Shown here in pieces: positions 56,695 through 64,000 of a stretch of DNA of 64,000 bases. Source of the stretch: DP-19 sp036496285. GTDB lineage: Bacteria > Desulfobacterota > Binatia > UTPRO1. The position numbers and the translations under genes were made by a program. The notes under the pieces are model-generated. The model was not told the DNA's origin, did not search any database, and worked only from the letters and a program-made list of their open reading frames with translations. The stretch covers positions 5,897 to 69,896 of the forward strand of contig DASXLI010000056.1 in assembly GCA_036496285.1 (NCBI GenBank), read 5' to 3'. Numbering within the stretch: the stretch's first letter is position 1; every line of letters starts with the position of its first letter.

Positions 56695-58305
56695 TCAGTC
56701 CGGCCGGACCAGGCCCGAGAGCCCCGCGAAGAGGAGCGGGGTCAGCGCCCAGCCCGCGAGGATGTGGAGCCAGAGGTACCACAGCAGCAGGCGCCCCGGG
56801 ACCGAGCCCAGATCGATCGAGCGGGTGCGTACGCGGTGCTGCGGGTTCGGACGCCAGTACTCGCCCTGGTGCAGCTCGACGACGGGCAGGAAGTTCTCGA
56901 GCGCGTACATCAGCGGGTGGAACGGCGGGTAGTGCGGCGGGGCGGCGCCGGAGTCGATGAAGGCGTTGTAGGCCGCCTCGTCGACCGGCGTGACGAGCCG
57001 TGCGCGGTAGCCCCAGGCGAAGAGCAGGCTGCCGAAGAGGACGAACCCGCCGATCCAGTACAGGGCGCGGAGCGGCCGGTAGCCGTAGCCGATCGTGAGG
57101 TCGAGGATCACGCTCCACGTGCGCGCTCCAGCACCGAGCGCGGGATCGCGCCGCCGCACCCGCTCCTTGGCGATCAGCACGTCGGTCGCGTCGAGGTCGC
57201 GCCCGCTGTCGCGCAGCACGGTCGCGAGCTGACGGTACGGCTGCGGGCGCTCGTCCTGCGGCTGCAGGCGGAGCCAGGCGAGGCGGCTCGCCGCGTCGGC
57301 AGGGCCGCCGCTGAACTGCGTGTATGCGAAGCCGTCGATCGCGAGCTTGCCCGGCGCGGGCCAGCTCGCCGCGTCGTCCCACAGCGCGTCCGCCTTCGCG
57401 TTCTCGAGATCGAGCTGCGTGTGCGGGCCATGCGCGACCTGCACCCAGTAGAGCGCGCCGCCGACGACCGCGCGCTCGGCGTTCAGGCCGGTTTCGTCGT
57501 TGCCAGTGAAGCGGACGTCGTGGAAGCTGAGCGACTGTCCGATGTGCGCGAGGCGCGCGTCGACCGTGCCGTCGGTGGTGAAGCCGTCGTGGAAGACGGC
57601 GTCGCCGCCGATCGAGGCCTCCACCGCGTTGACCGCCGTCCCGCCGCCGCTGGTGATCGTGCTGCCGCTGCAGTCGAGGCTGCCGGCAACCTTGGCGCGG
57701 AAGAGGCTCACCGGGCCGTACGTGCCGGCGAGCACCGCGAGGTCGCCCGCGATCTCGGCGAGGTCCGCCGTGACCGGTCCCGCAACGCCCGTCCGCAGCA
57801 CGAAGTCCTGCATGTGCGCGGCGCGGAGATCGATGCCGTCCGGGACGTAGGAGCGCACGATCGTGATCGGCTTTCCGACCTTGGCGTACGAGAGGTCGAG
57901 CGGCCCGCCGAAGCGCGCGCCGGCGAGGCCGATGCCGCTCGGATCGACGAGTGCGCTCGCCTCCGGGTCGGTGACGATCCAGCGCAGCAGCTCGGGGCGG
58001 ATGGCGCGCTCCGGCCCCCACGTGGAGCCGCGGCCGGCGTCGTTCGCCGGGCTCTCGGGGTCGGCGTCCGGGCCCACCCATACGAGCGCGCGGCCGGACG
58101 CGCCGCGCACGAGGGCGGTCTCGGCGGCGCTGAGCGTGCCGAAGCGGCCGCGCGCCAGCGTCGTGAGGCGCTCGACCGGCGTGTCGCCGTTCGCCGTCCA
58201 GGCGCCCGTCGGGAGCGCGAGCACGAGCGCCAGCACCACCGTGGTGCCGATCGATCCCAGCATCCGTCCCTTCGATGCGCCCGCCACGCCGAGGTTGCGA
58301 CGCAT
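56695..58305 (-). CDS. Membrane-anchored beta-helix-like protein of unknown function
   Basis: 536 residues. N-terminal hydrophobic signal (SIGTTVVLALVLALPTGAWTA), then a repeat-rich region of about 300 residues with strand-turn units (GIGLAGARFGGPLDLSYAKV, DLAEIAGDLAVLAGTYG, GSLDCSGSTITSGGG), resembling a pentapeptide-like or right-handed beta helix. At least two C-terminal membrane helices follow (ALYWIGGFVLFGSLLFAWGY, LLLWYLWLHILAGWAL). Between them lies YGYRPLRALYW, which recurs in membrane proteins with beta-helix sensors. I do not know its function. ATG 58263 within the frame is a possible later start (AGGGA upstream). The same-strand DOMON gene begins 7 nt after its end. Confidence 0.65.
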   Translation of the reverse strand: MRRNLGVAGASKGRMLGSIGTTVVLALVLALPTGAWTANGDTPVERLTTLARGRFGTLSAAETALVRGASGRALVWVGPDADPESPANDAGRGSTWGPERAIRPELLRWIVTDPEASALVDPSGIGLAGARFGGPLDLSYAKVGKPITIVRSYVPDGIDLRAAHMQDFVLRTGVAGPVTADLAEIAGDLAVLAGTYGPVSLFRAKVAGSLDCSGSTITSGGGTAVNAVEASIGGDAVFHDGFTTDGTVDARLAHIGQSLSFHDVRFTGNDETGLNAERAVVGGALYWVQVAHGPHTQLDLENAKADALWDDAASWPAPGKLAIDGFAYTQFSGGPADAASRLAWLRLQPQDERPQPYRQLATVLRDSGRDLDATDVLIAKERVRRRDPALGAGARTWSVILDLTIGYGYRPLRALYWIGGFVLFGSLLFAWGYRARLVTPVDEAAYNAFIDSGAAPPHYPPFHPLMYALENFLPVVELHQGEYWRPNPQHRVRTRSIDLGSVPGRLLLWYLWLHILAGWALTPLLFAGLSGLVRPD

Positions 58306-58344
58306 ACCACGGCACCGCCGGGAAGCGAACGCGCCGGCAGCGCG

Positions 58345-59106
58345 TCAGCCGAGGCGGGCCGGCCCCTGCGGCACGCTCTCCCAGAACTCGGGATCGTGCC
58401 CGAACATGACGTGGGTGCCTCCCGCCTGCATCGTCCGGAAACGCTCGAGCACGGCGAGGGTCGCGGCGCGGTCGGCCCGGACGCCCGGCAGGTGGAGCTG
58501 CTCGAGCGAGCGCCGCATGTAGCAGGCGTCGCCGCAGAGCAGGAACTCGTCCTGCGCGGTGCGGACGCGCAGCGACTGGTGGCCGGGCGTGTGGCCGTAC
58601 GTCGGCAGGCAGACGACCGAGCCGTCGCCGAAGAGGTCGTGCTCGCCGTCGAGCAGGCACAGGCGTTGGCCGGTGTCGAAATCGGGCTTGTGGTAGGCGG
58701 GGTCGTCGTCCGGCAGCGCCATCGCGTGCTCCCACTCGCGGCGCTGCACGACGATCTGGGCGTTCGGCGCCTGCGCGTTGCCACCGGAGTGGTCGTAGTG
58801 GAGGTGCGAGTTGACGACGTGGGTGACATCGGCGGCGTCGACCTCGAGCGTCGCGAGGCGAGCGACGATCTCCTCGCCCGGGCGGAAGTGGAACGTGGTG
58901 TAGCGCAGGCTCTCGGCGCCGGCGTAGCCCTCGGGGTCGGTTTGCGTCCGCAGGCTCAAGCCGCTGTCGAAGAGCACGCGGCCGCGCGGGTGCACGATGA
59001 GGTACGACGGGATCGGCACCGTGATCCGGCCGTGCGTGTCCTCGAGCAGGAACGCCTGCGGAATGGTGAGGAGGCCGCAGGTGTAGGCGTACAGCTCGAC
59101 CGTCAT
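58345..59106 (-). CDS. Metallo-beta-lactamase-fold hydrolase, lactonase-like
   Basis: 253 residues from ATG 59106. Metal motif HxHxDH in VVNSHLHYDHSGGN, further ligands H in GHTPGHQSL, D in LLCGDACY and H in VMFGHDPEFW, as in AiiA-type N-acyl-homoserine lactonases and related lactonases. The N-terminal Tyr/Pro-rich strand (LYAYTCGLLTIPQAFLLED) is also typical. The gene lies 1 nt after the acyl-CoA dehydrogenase stop, so it is co-translated. Opens a lactone ring or cleaves a related ester; substrate may derive from the acyl-CoA path (inference). Confidence 0.82.
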   Translation of the reverse strand: MTVELYAYTCGLLTIPQAFLLEDTHGRITVPIPSYLIVHPRGRVLFDSGLSLRTQTDPEGYAGAESLRYTTFHFRPGEEIVARLATLEVDAADVTHVVNSHLHYDHSGGNAQAPNAQIVVQRREWEHAMALPDDDPAYHKPDFDTGQRLCLLDGEHDLFGDGSVVCLPTYGHTPGHQSLRVRTAQDEFLLCGDACYMRRSLEQLHLPGVRADRAATLAVLERFRTMQAGGTHVMFGHDPEFWESVPQGPARLG

Positions 59107-59107
59107 C

Positions 59108-61060
59108 TCACCCGCCCGCCGACCCCGCCGTGCCAGTCGTGCCCGCCGCAATTGACGCCGGCGCGCCCTCGCCGTGTGCGCGGCGCAGCTCCACCAGCGA
59201 TTGCGTGCGGAACGCGTCGTCGCTCAGGCCGAGGTCGAAGATACCTTCCTCCAGCCAGGCGTGCTTTCCGCCCATGACGCTGGTCGCGACCCGGTTCTTC
59301 ACCGTGTCGTCGTTGCTCCACAGGTCGTGGAACAGCTTCCGCACCTTGCGCCGCGAGTTGCGGCAGAAGAGGTCGGCGAGCTCGACGGCCTGCGCTGCCT
59401 CGGCGTGACGCTGGTCGAGCATGGCGCGCGCGCGGCAGAGCGCCGCCGACATCGCGAACAGCTCCATGACCACGTCGACGGCGCGGAAGAGGAAGCCCTG
59501 CTTGCGCTCCATCTTGGCCTGGTAGACCGCCATGCCGTGGAAGCTCTCGCGCGCGAGCTTGCGGCAGCTACGCTCGACGAAGCGCAGGTGCGGCGCAAGC
59601 GCGCCCCAATCGGTGTACTGGAACGGCGCGCCGAGGCCCTTCCACCAGAGCGGGGGATACCACTTGGCGTAGAAGCCGAGGATGGGGCCCAGGGCGCCGA
59701 GCTTCTCGTTGGTGGCCTTCTTGGGATCGATCATCGCGCCGGCGACCTGGAGGTGCTTGTCGACCGCCTCGCGCGCCATGAAGAGGTGCATGATCTCGCT
59801 CGAGCCCTCGAAGATGAGGTTGATGCGGCAGTCGCGCATCATGCGCTCGACCGGGATCGGATGCTCGCCGCGGCCGCGCAGCGAGCTCTCGGTCTCGTAG
59901 CCGCGCCCGCCGCGGATCTGCAACGTCTTGTCGACGATCTCCCACGCCCGGACGGTGTTCCACTCCTTGGCGGCCGCCGCCTCGAGGCGGATGTCGTAGC
60001 CGCCGCGGTCGGCCATCGCGCTCGCCAGCATCCACACCGAGTCCATCGCGAACGTCGTCGCCGCTATGTCGGCGATGATGTGCGCCACCGCCTCGTGCTT
60101 CCAGATCGGTACGCCCCACTGCTGGCGCGCGTTCGACCAGCCGCGCACGATCTTCAGGCACTGCTTGGCGATGCCGGCGCAGACCGCGGGCAGGGTGAGC
60201 CGTCCGGTGTTGAGGGTGGTGAGGGCGATGCGCAGGCCCTTGCCCTCCTCGCCCACCAGGTTCTCGCGCGGCACGCGCACGTCGCGGAAGCTGATGACGC
60301 CGTTGGCGAGCGCCTTCAGCCCCATGAAGTGGCAGCGATATTCGACCTTCACGCCGGGCCAGTCGGTCTCGACGATGAAGGCGCTGATCTTCTTGGTCGA
60401 CGGGTCGCGCGCCATCACCACGAGCAGCTCGGCGAGCGTGCCGTCGGTGCACCAGAGCTTCTCGCCGTTCAGCACGAACACGTCGCCCTCGCGCTGTGCC
60501 GTCGTCGAGAGGCTGGCGGGGTCGGAGCCGACGTGCGGCTCGGTGAGCGCGAAGGCGGAGATCGCGCCGGCGGCGCAGCGCGGCAGGTATTTCTTCTTCT
60601 GCTCCGGGGTGCCGAAGAGCTTGAGCGGCTGCGGCACGCCGATCGACTGGTGCGCGGAGAGCAGCGCGCTCACGTTGTTGTCGGTGCTGCCGATCAGCTC
60701 CATGATCCGGCAGTACTCCGACACCGTGAAGCCGAGGCCGCCGTACTCCTTCGGGATCTTCATGCCGAAGGCGCCGAGCTTCCGCAGGCCGTCGATGACG
60801 TGCTCGGGGTACTCGCCGGTCTGGTCGATCGCGACGCTGTCCACCTGCTCGTGCAGGAAGGTCGAGAGCTCGCGGTGGAACGCCGCGAACTCCGGCCGCT
60901 CGGGCGGCTCCAGCGGGAATGGGTGGACGAGCGGCAGCAGGAAGTTCCCGAGGAAGAGCTCGCGCAGGAAGGTCCGTCCTGCCCACTCGGTCTCGCGCGC
61001 CTGCTCCGCGACCTGCCGGGACTCCTGCTCCGTCGTGACCTGGGGCTTGAGCTCGCTCAT
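59108..61060 (-). CDS. Long-chain acyl-CoA dehydrogenase (VLCAD/ACAD9-like)
   Basis: 650 residues, longer than the usual 380-residue ACAD, with an N-terminal extension of about 70 and a C-terminal extension of about 160, as in the long-chain group. FAD and substrate signatures: AFALTEPHVGSDPASL, LNGEKLWCTDG, GRLTLPAVCAGIAKQCLKI, and the base-bearing region NLIFEGSSEIMHLFMAREAVDKHL with catalytic Glu in FEGSSE. Oxidises acyl-CoA to enoyl-CoA in beta-oxidation or a steroid side chain. Operon with the lactonase-like gene. Complete. Confidence 0.9.
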   Translation of the reverse strand: MSELKPQVTTEQESRQVAEQARETEWAGRTFLRELFLGNFLLPLVHPFPLEPPERPEFAAFHRELSTFLHEQVDSVAIDQTGEYPEHVIDGLRKLGAFGMKIPKEYGGLGFTVSEYCRIMELIGSTDNNVSALLSAHQSIGVPQPLKLFGTPEQKKKYLPRCAAGAISAFALTEPHVGSDPASLSTTAQREGDVFVLNGEKLWCTDGTLAELLVVMARDPSTKKISAFIVETDWPGVKVEYRCHFMGLKALANGVISFRDVRVPRENLVGEEGKGLRIALTTLNTGRLTLPAVCAGIAKQCLKIVRGWSNARQQWGVPIWKHEAVAHIIADIAATTFAMDSVWMLASAMADRGGYDIRLEAAAAKEWNTVRAWEIVDKTLQIRGGRGYETESSLRGRGEHPIPVERMMRDCRINLIFEGSSEIMHLFMAREAVDKHLQVAGAMIDPKKATNEKLGALGPILGFYAKWYPPLWWKGLGAPFQYTDWGALAPHLRFVERSCRKLARESFHGMAVYQAKMERKQGFLFRAVDVVMELFAMSAALCRARAMLDQRHAEAAQAVELADLFCRNSRRKVRKLFHDLWSNDDTVKNRVATSVMGGKHAWLEEGIFDLGLSDDAFRTQSLVELRRAHGEGAPASIAAGTTGTAGSAGG

Positions 61061-61191
61061 GCGGTTACCCTCCTGGCAAAGCGAACGCTGTGGTCGAAAC
61101 GTGATCAGCGTTCTCTACCGCGAAGGACGCGCGACCCGCCAGGCCCCGTCGGAGGCACGTTGACGCGGCGTGGTGGCCGGGCTATTCGCCG

Positions 61192-61686
61192 TTGGCCGCC
61201 GCCGTCGACATCGTACCGTTCGCGCCGCCGCACCAGGACGGCGTCGTTGCCGTGATCCTGCCGATCCAACGCGACGAGTTCGGCATCCCGATCACGCTCG
61301 CCGATCAGCCCGATCTGCAGGATATCCCGGGCTTCTACCGGTGCGGAGCCGGCGACTTCTGGGTGGCGATCGCGGCCGGCGAGGTCGTCGGGACGATCGC
61401 GCTCCTCGACATCGGAAACGGCGAGGCTGCGCTCCGCAAGATGTTCGTCAAGCCGCCGTTCCGCGGCGCGGAGCCCGGCGTCGCCGGCCGATTGCTCGAC
61501 GTGCTGCTCCGCCATTGCCGTGCCCGCGGCATCCGCGAGGTGTACCTCGGCACGACCGCAAAGTTCCTCGCCGCCCACCGCTTCTACGAGAAGCGCGGCT
61601 TCGTCGTGATCGACAAGTTGGCGTTGCCGCCCGCGTTCCCCGTGATGAGCGTCGACACGCGGTTCTATCGGCTCGACGTCGGGTGA
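61192..61686 (+). CDS. GNAT-family N-acetyltransferase
   Basis: 164 residues from TTG 61192; no ATG or GTG lies upstream in frame. Conserved GNAT elements: VVGTIALLDIGNGEAALRKMFV, acetyl-CoA loop PPFRGAEPGVAGRLLDVL (a variant of Q/RxxGxG/A), and the final YLGTTAKFLAAHRFYEKRGFVVI. The acetyl-CoA-binding loop has lost the usual tight GxG spacing (RGAEPGVAG), so activity is uncertain. Substrate unknown. Confidence 0.75.
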   Translation: MAAAVDIVPFAPPHQDGVVAVILPIQRDEFGIPITLADQPDLQDIPGFYRCGAGDFWVAIAAGEVVGTIALLDIGNGEAALRKMFVKPPFRGAEPGVAGRLLDVLLRHCRARGIREVYLGTTAKFLAAHRFYEKRGFVVIDKLALPPAFPVMSVDTRFYRLDVG

Positions 61687-61739
61687 TGCGCTTCCTATGA
61701 CTGTCGGGGCATATGAACGGCAAATAGCTGACCTGAGTC

Positions 61740-61805
61740 TTGAATCGCGCGCCGCGAACGTCGAGTAATTGATCAGGCTCTGCGGCCGCCCGCCGACTTG
61801 CGGGC
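61740..61805 (+). promoter_or_regulatory. Promoter and leader hairpin of the lipoprotein gene
   Basis: TTGAAT (61740-61745), 18-bp spacer, AGTAAT (61764-61769). In the leader, GCCCGC (61788-61793) and GCGGGC (61800-61805) form a 6-bp hairpin ending 3 nt before the AGGAG ribosome site, where it could affect translation. Confidence 0.4.
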
Positions 61806-61818
61806 AGAGGAGTTCTGC

Positions 61819-62289
61819 GTGACCCGCGCACGCGTTTGGTTGCTGCTGCTGATGGGATGTCTCTCGTGCGGCGACGGCGGTGGGACCAGCATGACGGCCG
61901 ATCCCGCCTTGCCGCCGCCCGGCGACCCAGCCCGTGGACGGGCGGGCAACGTCCTCATCACGGACGGCCCCTTGGACATCGACGGTGTCCACGATGAGAT
62001 CTGGATCGGGTTCAACCGACAGCGATGGGCGGACTTTCTCGCCTTTCGCGAGCGGTCGTTGGAGGACGGTAGTGGCGGTCGGATCGGCGGCCACCTCGTC
62101 GCCGACCCGAACCACCATCTTGGGTTCTACTTCGATCCCGACACGACCAGCGCGGCGGAAAACTCAGCGGAAACCAACCAGACCGCCATCGATCTGCTGA
62201 AACGGGATCCCGCGCAGGCCGAACAGTTGCAATCCGGCGGCTGGCTCGTGCCCGCGATCATCGTACGAATCGTGCCGGGCGGAGACTGA
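61819..62289 (+). CDS. Small putative lipoprotein
   Basis: 156 residues from GTG 61819, with AGGAG 6 nt upstream. The signal VTRARVWLLLLMGC carries a lipobox-like LMGC; a second Cys follows in CLSCGDGGG. The mature part is about 135 residues, acidic, with DGPLDIDGVHDEIWIGFNRQRWADF and HLVADPNHHLGFYFDPDTTS, plus a hydrophobic end (GWLVPAIIVRIVPGG). No family recognised. Codons are less GC-biased than in most neighbours. Confidence 0.6.
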   Translation: MTRARVWLLLLMGCLSCGDGGGTSMTADPALPPPGDPARGRAGNVLITDGPLDIDGVHDEIWIGFNRQRWADFLAFRERSLEDGSGGRIGGHLVADPNHHLGFYFDPDTTSAAENSAETNQTAIDLLKRDPAQAEQLQSGGWLVPAIIVRIVPGGD

Positions 62290-62537
62290 GCCGATGAGCA
62301 GAATCTGTCACTCGAGCGCCGGTGCCACCGAGCGTCACTGCGATGCGGAGTGCAAATCGGTGCGCGTTTGCAGACCGATGGAAAGGGAGATTCCGGTGAC
62401 GGGTTTTGTCATCCAGAGGGGGACAAGAGCCTAGCTCATCGACTGCAAATCCGTGCGCGTTTCCTAGGCGCGACTCCGCCCTGTCGATTGTGGCCTCCAC
62501 CGATCGCCCCCTCTATGAACCGAATGGAGGGACGCTC
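62290..62537. other. 248-bp gene-free stretch with imperfect direct repeat
   Basis: No gene is seen. A 19-bp direct repeat TGCAAATCSGTGCGCGTTT with one mismatch lies at 62351-62369 and 62444-62462 (93 bp apart). The second copy sits in ACTGCAAATCCGTG, like the anticodon arm of a tRNA-Cys, but no complete cloverleaf could be drawn. The first copy overlaps a 6-bp hairpin ATCGGT/ACCGAT. Confidence 0.4.
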
Positions 62538-62891
62538 ATGGACTACATCGATGGATTCGTGGCTGCGGTGCCGACGGGCAAGCGCGAGGAGTACCGGCAT
62601 CACGCGGAGGTAGCGGCGCGCATCTTCAAGGAGCACGGTGCCGTGCGGGTGGTCGAGTGCTGGGGCGACGACGTGCCGGATGGCAAGGTCACGTCGTTTC
62701 CGATGGCGGTCAAGGCGCAAGCGGACGAGACCGTGGTGTTCTCCTGGATCACCTGGCCGTCGCGCGCGGTGCGCGACCAGGCGATGCCGAAGGTCATGGC
62801 TGATCCGCGGCTGCAGCCGAACGCCAACCCGATGCCGTTCGACGGCAAGCGACTGATCTACGGCGGCTTCCAGACCATCCTCGACCTCTGA
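62538..62891 (+). CDS. DUF1428 family protein
   Basis: 117 residues, GGAGG 7 nt before ATG 62538. Matches the family along its length: MDYIDGFVAAVPTGKREEY, FKEHGAVRVVECWGDDVPDG, DETVVFSWITWPSRAVRDQ, and the MPFDGKRLIYGGF end typical of the group. The fold is a ferredoxin-like dimeric alpha-beta barrel; the biochemical role is not known. It is often found as an isolated gene, as here. Confidence 0.9.
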   Translation: MDYIDGFVAAVPTGKREEYRHHAEVAARIFKEHGAVRVVECWGDDVPDGKVTSFPMAVKAQADETVVFSWITWPSRAVRDQAMPKVMADPRLQPNANPMPFDGKRLIYGGFQTILDL

Positions 62892-62965
62892 CCTGAGCGG
62901 GCACACGCGCCGGCGCAGGTCGGTCACACGATCGTCTGCGCCCGTACGGCAGCGGCGGCTGAGTG

Positions 62966-63985
<1,020 letters not shown>

Positions 63986-64000
63986 GTGCGCTCCCCGAGC

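Noticed and set aside
62430..62500. Complete tRNA gene around the ACTGCAAATCC segment
   Set aside because: No acceptor stem or proper T-arm could be paired; at best a fragment.

Overview
The window is about 64 kb of uniformly GC-rich bacterial chromosome with dense genes on both strands, many 1-20 nt gaps or 4-nt overlaps, and no rRNA, tRNA, insertion sequence, prophage or CRISPR array that I can see. The gene set suggests a free-living, metabolically versatile deltaproteobacterial-type lineage (Binatota/Desulfobacterota-like or Myxococcota-like; inference, no marker gene was available). Supporting signs are secreted proteins with Thr-Pro linkers plus Myxococcus-type cysteine-rich repeats, an F420/FMN luciferase-like oxidoreductase, a long-chain acyl-CoA dehydrogenase, a 2-oxoacid:ferredoxin oxidoreductase beta subunit, limonene-epoxide-hydrolase-like and amidohydrolase genes, and many GTG/TTG starts.

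Layout. 1-2.3 kb: start of a secreted Ig-like protein, an SGNH hydrolase and a CpxP/Spy-like protein. 2.3-9.7 kb: a minus-strand glycan-modification group of three multidomain proteins, including a 1533-residue kinase/methyltransferase/triple-glycosyltransferase fusion. 9.9-11.9 kb: DUF5996 and DUF2332 proteins. 12-17.3 kb: two Thr-Pro-repeat exported proteins, one carrying a 2.3 kb coding minisatellite. 17.3-20.2 kb: an APH-like kinase with a partner, then a TetR/fatty-acid-hydroxylase pair behind an operator. 20.3-25.5 kb: an epoxide hydrolase / amidohydrolase / FAD monooxygenase run, then a NarL-type two-component system. 25.6-32.4 kb: GST, a secreted beta-propeller with two CxxCH motifs, and Lon protease.

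32.6-40.1 kb: methyltransferase, SRPBCC, receiver protein, nitronate monooxygenase, a sulfur module (two YeeE/YedE halves divergent from a CoA-disulfide-reductase/rhodanese fusion), a luciferase-like enzyme, a start-less small membrane gene relict, and pyrE. 40.4-49.5 kb: a thiol oxidoreductase, a large secreted protein, adenylate cyclase, a mini HIT-like protein, hydrolase, quinone reductase, NUDIX and acetyltransferase. 49.5-54.3 kb: acetolactate synthase ilvBN with a recognisable valine-rich leader peptide and attenuator, then two SDRs and a lipase-like hydrolase. 54.5-64 kb: a secreted protein, NamZ with a DOMON-like partner, a membrane beta-helix protein, a lactonase-like MBL enzyme with an acyl-CoA dehydrogenase, a GNAT protein, a lipoprotein, DUF1428 and korB.

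Two themes run across regions. Many starts lack a Shine-Dalgarno but have a TANNNT box 6-9 nt upstream, implying leaderless mRNAs; the ilv leader peptide itself looks leaderless. Several large exported proteins share low-complexity Thr-Pro linkers and recurrent C-terminal modules, suggesting a lineage-specific cell-surface protein repertoire.
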